From Gemmobacter fulvus (lineage in GTDB: Bacteria; Pseudomonadota; Alphaproteobacteria; Rhodobacterales; Rhodobacteraceae), in contig NZ_CP076361.1 in the NCBI RefSeq assembly GCF_018798885.1, positions 992,001-1,056,000 on the forward strand: 64,000 bases of DNA, read 5' to 3'. Positions 40,308 through 49,525 of the stretch are shown here, piece by piece. Positions within the stretch are counted from its first letter, which is position 1, and each line of letters starts with the position of its first letter. The translations under genes and the position numbers were made by a program. The notes beneath the pieces were generated by a model that saw only the letters and a program-made list of their open reading frames with translations, was not told where the DNA came from and ran no database searches.

Positions 40308-43244
40308 TCAGACTTTGCCCTTCAGCGCCAGCAATGCGGCAAAGGGGTTGTCGGGGTCGATGGGTTTTTCGCTGCGCGGGGGCCGGGCCTCATAGGTCTT
40401 GCCGCCCTTGCCGTGATCCTTGCCACCGCGATCCGGTTTGCCGCCTTTCGGGCCGCGATGATCCGGCTTGCCGCCGTCGTGGCGCGGCTTGCCCTCATGG
40501 CGCGGCTTGCCGCCTTCGGGACGCGGGCCACGGTCGCCCTGCGGACGCTCGCCACCCTCGGCCGGTTTGGCATCGCGCGGGCTGCGATTCGGACGCTCGC
40601 CCCGGTTTTCGTTGCGCGGAGCACCTTCGGGGCGCGGGCCACGATTGCCCTGCCCGTCACGCGGCGCACCCTCGCGGCGCGGACCACGGCCTTCGCCGCC
40701 CCGCGGGCGCGGGGCCCAAGTGAAGGTGTAGAAGCTTTCCATCTCGGGCGCCGGGGCAGTTTCATCCGCTACGGCGGCCTCGTCGACCGGCGGCGGCGCC
40801 AGAACCGAAACCTCTTCGGGAATCGGGGCCGGAACCTCGCCTTCGGCCAGCTTCGGCGGCTCGACCAGACGCTGTTTCACGCGCTCGGCCTTGTCGCCCT
40901 TGTAGCCCAGCCCGGCCATAAGATCGGCAAACTGTTCCAGCGTCATGCCGGTGATCGACAGCATGTCGGGCGTCGCCTCGAACCCGGCGCGGCTGTCCTT
41001 GGCGCGCAGCAGATCGGCCAGACGTTCCAGCATGTCGATGCGGATCGCCCGCGCCCCTGCCGGACGATAGCCCGCCAGTGTGTAATGATCCTTCGGCACA
41101 TCCGGGATGTTCGGAATGGTCACGAGGCCCGGAGGCGGGCTTTCGGGGAATTCCTGCAACCCATGCGCCAGCGACCACAGCACCAGCCGCAGCCGGGTCG
41201 GCGCGGGTTTCAACAGCAGCGGCATGAAGATCGTATACTGGCCGAAGCGCACCCCATGCTTGCGCAGGGCCGAGCGCGCATCCTGATCCAGCGCTTTCAC
41301 ATCATCGGCCACGCTTTCGCGCGTCACGATGCCCAGACCTTCGGCCAGACGGAACGCGAAACCGCGCGCCAGACCTTGCAACGTCTCGTCGCGGCCCAGG
41401 GCCAGCAGCGGCTCGAAATGCGCAGCAATCTTACGGTCGATGAAGTGTTGCAGGCGGCGGCGCACCTTTTCGAACACCTCCGGCCCGGCGTCTTCATCGA
41501 CGAAAGGTTCGACCGCCGGTTTCAGCGCCTCGGATCCGGCAATCAGCTTGCCCACCGCCGTGCCGCCCCACATCAGGCCGCCCTGTTCGGTAAAATCCAT
41601 TTCCGTATCGGGGGCATTGTAGAACTTGTCTGCCCGCAGATGGAATTCGGGACGCAGCGCCTGAACGGCAGCCTGCCGCATCACCCGCGCCTCTTCGCCC
41701 GAGGCCGAAGCATCCTGACGGAAGCGGAATCCCTCCAGACGGCCGACGAATTCGCCCTCGACCATCACGTCACCCTTGTCATTCACCTCAGCCACAAGGC
41801 TCTCCTTCTGTTTCAACCGGCGCATCAGCACAGACGTGCGCCGGTCGACAAATCGTTGCGTCAGACGTGCGTGCAGCGCATCCGACAGTCGGTCTTCTAC
41901 AGCGCGCGTTTCGTCGCGCCAATGGCTTTCGTCGTCAACCCAGCCTTTGCGCTGCGCAACGTAGGTCCATGTGCGGATATAGGCCAGACGTTTCGAGATG
42001 GCGTCAATATCCCCATCGCTGCGATCAATGCGCGCGATCGCCCGCGCCAGCCAGTCGGCGGGCACCCGCCCATCCTGCAAGAAGCCGAAGATCCGCTGCA
42101 ACAGCTGCACATGGTCGCCGCCGCCGGTGTTGCGAAAATCCGGAATGCGGCACACATCCCACAGCAACCGCACCGCCTGCGGGCTGCCTAGACGGCCCCG
42201 CAGTTCCGGCAGATCGGACAGCGCCTTGAGCGCCTCCAGATCATCCGACTCGCGGGTGCGGGTCAGCCATTCGTTTTCGGTCGATGCCTCCAGCGAGGCA
42301 ATCAGCCGCGGCACCGAGCCGAACTCCAGCTGTTCGTTGCGCCACATCAGCTTGCGCACCGGGGCAAAGCGATGTTCCTCGATCGCAGAGACCAGATCCT
42401 CGTCCAGCGGCGCGGTATCGCCGGTCACACCAAAGGTGCCCGGTTCCAGATGCCGCCCCGCCCGGCCCGCGATCTGGCCCAGCTCATGCGGGAACAGCGG
42501 GCGCATCCGCCGCCCGTCAAATTTGTGAGTCGCCGAAAAGGCCACATGTTTGATGTCAAGGTTCAGGCCCATGCCGATGGCATCGGTCGCCACCAGATAA
42601 TCCACATCGCCATTCTGATAGAGTGCCACCTGCGCATTGCGGGTGCGCGGCGACAGCGCGCCCATCACCACGGCGCAGCCGCCCTTCTGACGGCGGATCA
42701 GCTCGGCAATCGCGTAAACCTCATCCACCGAAAACCCGACGATGGCCGAGCGCGCAGGCATCCGGCTGATCTTCTTCGATCCCGAATAGGTCAGCGTCGA
42801 AAACCGCTCGCGCCGCACGAATTGCGTGCCGGGCACCAGCGCGGCTATGGCCGGACGCATGGAATCGGAGCCGAGAAACATGGTTTCCAGCAGGCCCCGC
42901 GCCCGCAACAGCCGGTCGGTGAAGACATGGCCGCGATCCGGGTCGCCACAGAGCTGGATTTCGTCAATCGCCACAAAATCCGCGCCGATTTCCTGCGGCA
43001 TCGCCTCGACGGTGCAGACCCAGTATTGCGTACGCTCCGGCACGATGCGCTCTTCGCCGGTGACCAGCGCCACCACCGAGGGGCCGCGCGCCTTCACGAT
43101 GCGGTCATAGACCTCGCGCGCCAGCAGACGCAGCGGAAAGCCGATGACCCCGGTGCGGTGCCCCAGCATCCTGTCGATGGCGTAATGAGTTTTGCCGGTG
43201 TTCGTCGGCCCGAGAACCGCCGTCACCCGTCCTTGCGCTGCCAT
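40308..43244 (-). CDS. SUV3-like RNA helicase with charged C-terminal tail
   Basis: 978-residue superfamily 2 helicase resembling mitochondrial SUV3. It has Walker A GPTNTGKT (residues 12-19), the DEIQ box (94-97), the SAT motif in FLGSDSM/AFSATH, and motif VI QIAGRAGR. SUV3 works with an exoribonuclease in RNA decay. Beyond about residue 830 the chain turns into a long tail rich in Arg, Gly, Pro, His and Lys (PRREGAPRDGQ, HDGGKPDHRGPKGGKP), suited to bind RNA or partner proteins. It lies 12 bases after a TPR-protein gene and directly before the S4-domain gene. Confidence 0.9.
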   Translation of the reverse strand: MAAQGRVTAVLGPTNTGKTHYAIDRMLGHRTGVIGFPLRLLAREVYDRIVKARGPSVVALVTGEERIVPERTQYWVCTVEAMPQEIGADFVAIDEIQLCGDPDRGHVFTDRLLRARGLLETMFLGSDSMRPAIAALVPGTQFVRRERFSTLTYSGSKKISRMPARSAIVGFSVDEVYAIAELIRRQKGGCAVVMGALSPRTRNAQVALYQNGDVDYLVATDAIGMGLNLDIKHVAFSATHKFDGRRMRPLFPHELGQIAGRAGRHLEPGTFGVTGDTAPLDEDLVSAIEEHRFAPVRKLMWRNEQLEFGSVPRLIASLEASTENEWLTRTRESDDLEALKALSDLPELRGRLGSPQAVRLLWDVCRIPDFRNTGGGDHVQLLQRIFGFLQDGRVPADWLARAIARIDRSDGDIDAISKRLAYIRTWTYVAQRKGWVDDESHWRDETRAVEDRLSDALHARLTQRFVDRRTSVLMRRLKQKESLVAEVNDKGDVMVEGEFVGRLEGFRFRQDASASGEEARVMRQAAVQALRPEFHLRADKFYNAPDTEMDFTEQGGLMWGGTAVGKLIAGSEALKPAVEPFVDEDAGPEVFEKVRRRLQHFIDRKIAAHFEPLLALGRDETLQGLARGFAFRLAEGLGIVTRESVADDVKALDQDARSALRKHGVRFGQYTIFMPLLLKPAPTRLRLVLWSLAHGLQEFPESPPPGLVTIPNIPDVPKDHYTLAGYRPAGARAIRIDMLERLADLLRAKDSRAGFEATPDMLSITGMTLEQFADLMAGLGYKGDKAERVKQRLVEPPKLAEGEVPAPIPEEVSVLAPPPVDEAAVADETAPAPEMESFYTFTWAPRPRGGEGRGPRREGAPRDGQGNRGPRPEGAPRNENRGERPNRSPRDAKPAEGGERPQGDRGPRPEGGKPRHEGKPRHDGGKPDHRGPKGGKPDRGGKDHGKGGKTYEARPPRSEKPIDPDNPFAALLALKGKV

Positions 43245-43256
43245 GTCTGCCGCCGA

Positions 43257-43829
43257 TCAGAGTTCCTGCCCGGCGATCTCGGCCTCCAGGCGCTTCACCG
43301 CGTCCAATACCCCCTGCATCTGCGGATGTATAGCAAGGGCGGCGCGGTAAACCTCAAGCGCCTGCGGTTTACGCTCCAGTTGTTCAAGAATTGCGCCAAA
43401 TCCCGCCAGCGCCCCGAAATGGCGCGGGTTCAACACCAGCGTGCGCTGAATGTCGGCCACCGATTGCCCATAGCGCCCGGCGTGAAAAAACACCGTCGCC
43501 CGCGCGTTCCAGCCTTCGGCAAACTCGGGGGCGTGATCGGTCAGTGCGGTCAGGTGATCGGTCGCGGCCTCGATATCGCCCTGCTCCATCGCCTTGCGCC
43601 CACGCTCCAGCAGCAGATCCATCGCGGGCGAACCGGAGCGCGACCAGATGCGCCAGATGTCATCCTCGATCCGCCCGGCCTGCTGTGCGTCAGCCTGCTG
43701 CAATTCGGCAAAAAGCCGATCCAGCGCAGCCTTGTCCTCGGCCTCGCCCGCCATCGCCGCAGCGTAACTGCCAAAGATCAGCAGAAATGCCGCTACGACA
43801 ATATTGTGTAACATAAACGCCGCTTTCAT
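43257..43829 (-). CDS. secreted TPR-repeat protein
   Basis: 190-residue protein with an N-terminal hydrophobic signal (MLHNIVVAAFLLIFGSYAAAMAGEA). The mature part is a run of tetratricopeptide-like helices: WNARATVFFHAGRYGQSVADIQ, LVLNPRHFGALAGFGAILEQLERKPQALEVYRAALAIHP. TPR domains bind other proteins; the partner is unknown. ATG 43829 is chosen; ATG 43814 would start at the hydrophobic segment. It is the first gene of the helicase operon, although its product goes to the periplasm. Confidence 0.85.
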   Translation of the reverse strand: MKAAFMLHNIVVAAFLLIFGSYAAAMAGEAEDKAALDRLFAELQQADAQQAGRIEDDIWRIWSRSGSPAMDLLLERGRKAMEQGDIEAATDHLTALTDHAPEFAEGWNARATVFFHAGRYGQSVADIQRTLVLNPRHFGALAGFGAILEQLERKPQALEVYRAALAIHPQMQGVLDAVKRLEAEIAGQEL

Positions 43830-43903
43830 GATTTCCACTGTAGCTGAGCCCGGAGGAAATGCCATAACCCTCTGCTCACGTTTCGGGGAAGAAGGAGACT
43901 ACC

Positions 43904-44188
43904 ATGAGTGAAGTGATCAGCGCCGCCGTAACCGCCCTGTCGGCCAAAGTGCCCAGCTTTGACGGTGTGGCGAAATTCGTGATCCCCGGCGAAGGGGCCA
44001 TCATGATCGACAGCGCCGGGGTGCGCGCCGCCGATGAGGCCGCCGATGTGACCCTGACCGCCGAAGCCGAGGTGTTCCGCGCGATTCTGGACGGCGAAAT
44101 GAACCCGACCATGGCCTTCATGACCGGCAAACTGTCGGTGGATGGCAATATGGGTCTGGCAATGCAGCTTGGGGCTGCACTCGGCTGA
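43904..44188 (+). CDS. SCP2 sterol-carrier-domain protein
   Basis: 94-residue protein consisting of one small SCP2-like lipid-binding domain: GVAKFVIPGEGAIMIDSAGVR, ADVTLTAEAEVFRAILDGEMNPTMAFMTGKLSVDGNMGLAMQL. Such proteins bind lipids or acyl-CoA in a hydrophobic tunnel. The start at 43904 has GAAGGAGA upstream. Its stop overlaps the start of a lysophospholipase-like hydrolase (TGATG), suggesting linked lipid handling. Confidence 0.9.
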   Translation: MSEVISAAVTALSAKVPSFDGVAKFVIPGEGAIMIDSAGVRAADEAADVTLTAEAEVFRAILDGEMNPTMAFMTGKLSVDGNMGLAMQLGAALG

Positions 44189-45126
44189 TGCAATCCGCAC
44201 CGCTTTTTGCGGAGATTGCGCGCGGGCCTGAGGGCGGAAGCGCCTTCTGGATCACCGCGCGCGATGGCCTGCGCCTGCGCGCGGGCCATTGGCCGCCGCC
44301 GGGGGCAGCGCGCGGCACCGTGCTGCTGCTGCCGGGCCGGTCGGAATATATCGAGAAATACGGCCCGACCGCCGCCGCCCTTGGCGCGCAGGGCTGGCAT
44401 CTGCTGGTGATCGACTGGCGGGGCCAGGGCCTGTCGGACCGGCTGCACCCCGATCCGTTGCGCGGCCATGTGGCAGATTTTCGGGACTATCAGCAGGATG
44501 TGCAGGCGCTGCTGGCGCTGGCGCGGAATCTGGATCTGCCCGAGCCGCTGCATCTGATCAGTCATTCCATGGGCGGCTGCATCGCGCTGCGCGCCCTGCA
44601 CGAGGGGCTGCCGGTGCGCAGCGCCGTATTTTCGGCGCCGATGTGGGGCATCCAGCTGCTCCCGACCTTGCAGCCGCTGGCCGCCACCGTGTCACGTCTG
44701 GCGCATGACCGTGGACTGGGGCATCGGCTGACCCCGACCACCTCGCGCCAGAGTTACATCAGCCATGTCAGCTTTCGCCGCAATCTGCTGACCCGCGATG
44801 CCGAGATGTTCCAGTGGCTGCGCCAGCATGTGACCGCCCATCCCGAACTGGCGCTGGGGGGGCCGTCGCTAAGTTGGCTGCATGCCGCGCTGAGTGAATG
44901 CAAGGCGCTGGCGATGCTGGCCTCGCCCGCCCTGCCCGCCGTGACGGCGCTGGGAACGCGCGAGCGCATCATCTGCCCGCGCAGCATCCGCCGCCGCATG
45001 GCAAGCTGGCCTGGAGGCCGGTTGGACCTGTATCTGCGGGCGGAACATGAGGTGATCATGGAAACGGCACCGCACCGCGACCGCTTTCACCACAGCGCCG
45101 CCGCGCTGTTCGAGGCCCATGCCTGA
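44188..45126 (+). CDS. alpha/beta hydrolase, lysophospholipase-like
   Basis: 312-residue cytoplasmic hydrolase of the PldB/monoacylglycerol lipase type. Motifs are LLLPGRSEYIEKY, VIDWRGQGLSD, the nucleophile elbow SHSMGG (Ser near residue 127) and a late Asp/His pair (AEHEVIMETAPHRD). It probably cleaves a lysophospholipid or monoglyceride ester. It is translationally coupled to the SCP2-like gene before it. Exact substrate unknown. Confidence 0.88.
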   Translation: MQSAPLFAEIARGPEGGSAFWITARDGLRLRAGHWPPPGAARGTVLLLPGRSEYIEKYGPTAAALGAQGWHLLVIDWRGQGLSDRLHPDPLRGHVADFRDYQQDVQALLALARNLDLPEPLHLISHSMGGCIALRALHEGLPVRSAVFSAPMWGIQLLPTLQPLAATVSRLAHDRGLGHRLTPTTSRQSYISHVSFRRNLLTRDAEMFQWLRQHVTAHPELALGGPSLSWLHAALSECKALAMLASPALPAVTALGTRERIICPRSIRRRMASWPGGRLDLYLRAEHEVIMETAPHRDRFHHSAAALFEAHA

Positions 45127-45217
45127 GATGGGCGCCGTCCGGCGGGGCATCGAGCCCCTTGGACGGCATTGCCATGGATGCGCCCCCACCGGCGGAATGG
45201 CGGATCCGGCGCGAGGT

Positions 45218-45240
45218 GAGTATTTGGGCAAAATGCAAGA
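45218..45240 (-). repeat. AT-rich intergenic repeat, copy 4
   Basis: GAGTATTTGGGCAAAATG... copy in reverse orientation, in the 135-base convergent gap between the hydrolase gene and the Anbu gene, immediately followed by a G-rich stretch. Confidence 0.75.
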
Positions 45241-45261
45241 GGGGGCGGGGGCCCTGCTTGA

Positions 45262-45987
45262 TCAGAGGGCGATCTGCACGAAGCCATCACGCAGCGCCTT
45301 AGACCAGGCCTCGCTCATGGCGCGGAACTGTTCGTCGCCTGCCTCAATCCGGCGGCGGCTGGTGACCTGGCAGGCATCGCGTTCGATCACCACCAGATCC
45401 AGCGGCATGCCGACCGACAGATTGGAGCGCAGCGTCGAATCCATCGACAGCAGCACCGCTTTCTGGGCATCGGCCAGGCTGGTATCGGGCCGCACCACCC
45501 GGTCGAGAATCGGTTTGCCGTATTTATGTTCGCCGATTTGCAGGAAGGGCGTGTCTTCCGTCGCCTCGATGAAATTGCCTTCGGGATAGATCAGGAACAG
45601 CCGCATCGCGCCGCCCTTGCGCTGCCCTGCCACGATCATCGCCGCCGAGGCGCTTTGCTTCATGGCATTCATCTTGTCGCTGATTTCCTGCCCGACGGCG
45701 GCCAGCATATTGCCGACGATTTCGGCCACCTTCAGCAGGGTGGGCGCTTTCAGGATCGAGGTTTCGCCATCGGCATCCGGCTCTTCGATCGCCTCGCGCA
45801 GCCGGGCGATGGTTGTCTGGGTCACCGAGAGGCTGCCCGCCGTCAGGATGGTGATCACCCGTTCGCCGGGGTCTTCGAAGATGAACATCTTGCGATAGGT
45901 CGAGATATTGTCGAGCCCGGCATTCGTCCGCGTATCGGACAGAAGCACCATGCCCTCGTTCAGCAAAAGGCCTACGCAATAGGTCAT
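45262..45987 (-). CDS. Anbu (ancestral proteasome-like beta subunit) protease
   Basis: 241-residue proteasome-fold protein of the Anbu family, which forms open ring or lock-washer assemblies. It begins M-T-Y-C-V-G, with Thr 2 as the likely N-terminal nucleophile, then SDTRTN (Asp near 18) and KMF (Lys near 33), matching the proteasome active-site triad. The four-gene set around it (ATP-grasp, alpha-E, transglutaminase, Anbu, same strand) is the classical Anbu operon; members likely make and process a peptide. The substrate is unknown. Confidence 0.94.
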   Translation of the reverse strand: MTYCVGLLLNEGMVLLSDTRTNAGLDNISTYRKMFIFEDPGERVITILTAGSLSVTQTTIARLREAIEEPDADGETSILKAPTLLKVAEIVGNMLAAVGQEISDKMNAMKQSASAAMIVAGQRKGGAMRLFLIYPEGNFIEATEDTPFLQIGEHKYGKPILDRVVRPDTSLADAQKAVLLSMDSTLRSNLSVGMPLDLVVIERDACQVTSRRRIEAGDEQFRAMSEAWSKALRDGFVQIAL

Positions 45988-46020
45988 ATCTGGTTCCGTA
46001 TCAGCTGTGTGGCGGCAACA

Positions 46021-46830
46021 TTATTGCTGTGCTGACAGAACCGCAACCGTCACATCCAGGCTTTCCACGCCCGGACCGCGGGTTGTGCCGCGGATCGGGG
46101 CTGCGTCCTGTGCATCCATACCGGAACCGAGCCGGATATAGCGCGCGTCCGGGCAACAGCGGTTGGCCGCATCGAACCCGACCCAGCCCAGACCCGGCAC
46201 CCAGATTTCCGCCCAGGCATGGGCGGCCTCATGCGGCACGCCGTCTTCGGTGGCGTGAAGATAACCCGAGACATAACGCGCGGGCATGCCGCGATGGCGG
46301 GCCACGGCGATCAGCGCATGAGCGTGATCCTGACACACCCCTTCGCCCTGCCCCAGCGCCTCGGCCGCCGTCGTGCGCGCCGTGGTCACGCCGGGTTTGT
46401 AGGCAATCGCCTCGGCCACGGCGGCGGCCAGCGCATGGGCGGCGTCCAGCGGGTTTTCGATGCCTTCGGCGGCCTCCGACAGGGTGACCAGCGCCCCGTC
46501 CACCCGTGTGGGCAGGGTATCGCACAGATAGACCTCGGGGCGCACCAACTCGCGGTGGCCGCGCAGCACGCCTGCCATATCGCGCGTCTCGACAATGCCG
46601 CGCACCCGCACGGTGATCTCGCTCACCGGGCCCTGCACCGACCAGCACTGGATCCGGTCGCCTGCGCCATCGCGGAAGGTACCGCCGACCAGCCCGTCGC
46701 TGACCTCGACCTGCCACTCCAGCACGTTTTGCCCCTCGTAGCTGGCCGGGGAAAGCCTGTGGCTTTGCACCACGCCGCGCACGGGCTGATCATAGGTGTA
46801 TCGGGTCACATGATCGACGATCAGCTGCAT
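46021..46830 (-). CDS. transglutaminase-like protein of Anbu cluster
   Basis: 269-residue protein with an N-terminal bacterial transglutaminase-associated region (LIVDHVTRYTYDQPVRGVVQSHRLSP) and a transglutaminase/cysteine-protease core. The triad is visible: Cys in GEGVCQDHAHALIA (about 165), His in HEAAHAWAEIWVPGLGWVGFDAAN, and the following Asp. It may cleave or form isopeptide bonds in the product made by the ATP-grasp partner. Its start overlaps the alpha-E stop (TGATG). The start ATG 46830 is set by this junction. It is 33 bases upstream of the Anbu gene. Confidence 0.93.
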   Translation of the reverse strand: MQLIVDHVTRYTYDQPVRGVVQSHRLSPASYEGQNVLEWQVEVSDGLVGGTFRDGAGDRIQCWSVQGPVSEITVRVRGIVETRDMAGVLRGHRELVRPEVYLCDTLPTRVDGALVTLSEAAEGIENPLDAAHALAAAVAEAIAYKPGVTTARTTAAEALGQGEGVCQDHAHALIAVARHRGMPARYVSGYLHATEDGVPHEAAHAWAEIWVPGLGWVGFDAANRCCPDARYIRLGSGMDAQDAAPIRGTTRGPGVESLDVTVAVLSAQQ

Positions 46831-47780
46831 CAACGCACATCCCCGCTCAGATAACATTCATGCACCATATGCCCCAGAACCGCAGATTCGCCAATGAAGC
46901 GTGACAGGAACTCGTGCAGGCCCTCGTCGAAAATCGCCTCGACACTGGTGGTTTCCAACTCGGCCAGCATCGCCTGCGCCTTGCCCTGTGCCGTGGTCTG
47001 CCGACCATAGAGCTTGCCCAGACGCATCAGGTGATTGTTCACGCCGGCCACACAGGTGATCAGCGAGCGCGGGCTCTGGCTGTTCAGGATCAGGAAATCC
47101 GCGATCTTGGCCGCCGTCACGTCGCCGCCATAGGCCCAGTGGAAGGCGCGTTGTGCCCCCATGGCGCGCAGCAGCGTCGTCCATTGGTAATTGTCAAAGC
47201 CCGAGCCAACAAAATCCAGCCGGGGCAGCAGGACGTAATATTTCACGTCCAGCAGGCGCGCGGTATTGTCGCCCCGTTCCAGATAATAGCCGATATTCAG
47301 GAAGTTATAGCCATCGTTGCGCAGCAGCGTGGCGTCGATGGCGCCGCGCACCATGGCGGCGTGGCGCATCACCCAATCGGTCAGGCGGCTCAGGTCGAGT
47401 TCGCTGCGCGGGGTGCGCTCCAGCTGGCGCAGTTCCTGAAAGGCGGTATTCAGCGCATCCCACACCTGCGAGGTGAGCGCGGTGCGCACGATGCGGCCAT
47501 TTTCCCGCGCCGAGGTGATGCAACTGGCCACGGACGAGGGGTTGTCGCGGTCAAAGAACAGATAGCTTTCGATATTGCGCTGCACCGGGTCGCCATATTT
47601 CTTGGCAAACCCGTCTGCCGTGCCCGACGATTGCAGCAAGCTGTCCCATTCGCTGCGATAGCCCTGCACCGAGGGCAGCAGCGAAATGCGCGATCCCACT
47701 TCCAGCAGGCGCGCGGCGATATCGGCGCGCTCCATATAGCGGGCAATCCAGTAGAGGTTGTCGGCCGTTCTGCTCAGCAT
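46830..47780 (-). CDS. alpha-E domain protein of Anbu cluster
   Basis: 316-residue all-helical protein of the alpha-E (DUF403) family, starting M-L-S-R-T-A-D-N-L-Y-W-I-A-R-Y-M-E-R-A, the family hallmark. A middle GYYLERGDNTARLLDVKYYVLLP repeats the R-A-D/N-T-A-R theme. The family always travels with the circularly permuted ATP-grasp and transglutaminase genes and is thought to assist them. The start is 4 bases after the ATP-grasp stop; the stop overlaps the transglutaminase start. Confidence 0.94.
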   Translation of the reverse strand: MLSRTADNLYWIARYMERADIAARLLEVGSRISLLPSVQGYRSEWDSLLQSSGTADGFAKKYGDPVQRNIESYLFFDRDNPSSVASCITSARENGRIVRTALTSQVWDALNTAFQELRQLERTPRSELDLSRLTDWVMRHAAMVRGAIDATLLRNDGYNFLNIGYYLERGDNTARLLDVKYYVLLPRLDFVGSGFDNYQWTTLLRAMGAQRAFHWAYGGDVTAAKIADFLILNSQSPRSLITCVAGVNNHLMRLGKLYGRQTTAQGKAQAMLAELETTSVEAIFDEGLHEFLSRFIGESAVLGHMVHECYLSGDVR

Positions 47781-47784
47781 GGTC

Positions 47785-49197
47785 TTACTCCGCCAACACC
47801 CAGGTATCCTTGACCCCGCCACCCTGCGACGAGTTCACCACAAGGCTGCCCTCTTTCAACGCCACCCGCGTCAGCCCGCCGGGCACAAGGTCGATGCTTT
47901 CGCCGACAAGGCAATAGGGCCGCAGATCGACATGGCGCGGTGCGATGCCTTCGGCCACGAAGGTTGGGGTGGTCGACAGCGCCAGAGTCGGCTGCGCGAT
48001 ATAATTGCCGGGATCCGACTGGATCAGATGCCGGAATTGCTCAATCTGTTCCTTGCTGGATTTCGGCCCGACCAGCATGCCGTAGCCGCCCGATCCATGC
48101 ACCTCTTTCACGACCAGATCGTCCAGCTTGTCGAGGACATATTTCAGATCGTCCTCCTTGGCGCATTGCCAGGTGGGCACGTTTTTGAGGATCGGCTCTT
48201 CGCCCAGATAAAAGCGGATCATTTCCGGCACATAGGTATAGACGGCCTTGTCATCGGCCACCCCTGCCCCCGGCGCGGAACAGATGCTGACCCCGCCCGA
48301 GCGGTAAACATCCATCAGCCCCGGAATCCCCAGCATGGAATCGGGGCGGAAGCACAGCGGATCAATGAAGGCATCATCAATGCGGCGGTAGATCACATCC
48401 ACCCGGCGCGGGCCTTCGGTGGTGCGCATATAAACAAATTCGCCCTCCACGAACAGATCCTGCCCTTCCACCAGTTCGACCCCCATCAGGTCAGCAAGGA
48501 AGGAATGTTCGTAATAGGCACTGTTGAAATGCCCAGGCGTCAGCAGGACCACGGTGGGTTCGCTGTTGCATTTGGCGGGCGCGACGCTGGCCAGCGTGCG
48601 GCGCAGCCGTTCGGAATAGCTGTCGACCGGCTGGATGCGGTTTTCGCGGAACAGATCGGGGAACATGCGCATCATGATCTCGCGGTTCTCCAGCATATAG
48701 GAGACCCCCGAGGGCGTGCGGCAATTGTCCTCCAGCACAAAGAAATCATCGGGGCCGGTGCGCACCAGATCAATACCGACGATATGCGAATAGACACCTT
48801 TCGGCGGCACAAAGCCGACCACGGCCTTCTCATAGGCCTCGTTCTGATAGACCAGCCGCGCCGGGATGCGCCCGGCCTTCACAATCTCGCCCCGCCCGTA
48901 AACATCGACCAGAAACGCGTTCAGCGCACGGGCCCGCTGTTTGATGCCCCGCTCCAGCCGCGCCCATTCCAACGCGGTGAACACACGGGGAAACATATCG
49001 AACGGGATCAGGCGGTCCGGGTCGCCGCCTTCGCCGTAAACGGCAAAGGTGATGCCGATCCTGCGGAACAGCGCCTCTGCCTCGGCTTGTTTCATCTGCC
49101 TGAGCTCCGCAGGCATCATGCGCATCCAGTCTTCAAGGCGCATATACGGGGGGCGCACGGCCCCGCTGTCATACATTTCGTTAAAATAGCTCGTCAC
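47785..49197 (-). CDS. circularly permuted ATP-grasp ligase of Anbu cluster
   Basis: 470-residue circularly permuted ATP-grasp protein (DUF404/DUF407 type), expected to form a peptide-like bond with ATP. It starts at GTG 49197 with a GGGGGGTGG-type upstream region. Motifs include FDMFPRVFTALEW, VVLLTPGHFNSAYYEHSFLA, VDVIYRRIDDAFIDPL, VKEVHGSGGYGMLVGPKSSKE (ATP-binding loop) and a late HVDLRPYCLVG. First gene of the Anbu operon. Which substrates it ligates is unknown. Confidence 0.94.
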   Translation of the reverse strand: MTSYFNEMYDSGAVRPPYMRLEDWMRMMPAELRQMKQAEAEALFRRIGITFAVYGEGGDPDRLIPFDMFPRVFTALEWARLERGIKQRARALNAFLVDVYGRGEIVKAGRIPARLVYQNEAYEKAVVGFVPPKGVYSHIVGIDLVRTGPDDFFVLEDNCRTPSGVSYMLENREIMMRMFPDLFRENRIQPVDSYSERLRRTLASVAPAKCNSEPTVVLLTPGHFNSAYYEHSFLADLMGVELVEGQDLFVEGEFVYMRTTEGPRRVDVIYRRIDDAFIDPLCFRPDSMLGIPGLMDVYRSGGVSICSAPGAGVADDKAVYTYVPEMIRFYLGEEPILKNVPTWQCAKEDDLKYVLDKLDDLVVKEVHGSGGYGMLVGPKSSKEQIEQFRHLIQSDPGNYIAQPTLALSTTPTFVAEGIAPRHVDLRPYCLVGESIDLVPGGLTRVALKEGSLVVNSSQGGGVKDTWVLAE

Positions 49198-49525
49198 TGG
49201 AAGCCACCCCCCGGCTTTACGTCCGTTCAGTTAAGCAGCGGGATTCCGGGGTGGGAAGATACAAAGATGGCTTTGACGGCATTGTCCGGGTTTCTTCGCA
49301 AAGATTCCGCGCGTCTGCACATTTTTTGTGCAAAACTTGGCACCAAATCCACCCCAAAGCCCTTTGAAGCGGCGATGTGGTGCCAGTTTCGGCAATTTGC
49401 GCCAAATGTCGGCACAGGCTTGCGCCCAAGGCCGCGCAGCGCACAGGATGGGCCGAGGCGGCGGCCCCCGGAACCACCGGGCGCGCGCCGCGTTGCCCTG
49501 CCGTGGCAGACAGGAAAGGCCCACC
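49198..49525. other. divergent intergenic region without genes
   Basis: 328 bases between the Anbu operon and the exonuclease gene, the likely site of promoters in both directions. Visible structures are TGCAC-TTTTTT-like hairpin TGCACATTTTTTGTGCA (49316-49332) and the inverted pair TGGCACCA (about 49339) and TGGTGCCA (about 49380). I see no coding frame or RNA gene. Confidence 0.5.

Noticed and set aside
40119-42191. 690-codon plus-strand frame opposite the helicase
   Set aside because: Antisense shadow of the SUV3-like helicase; no domain or ribosome-binding site.
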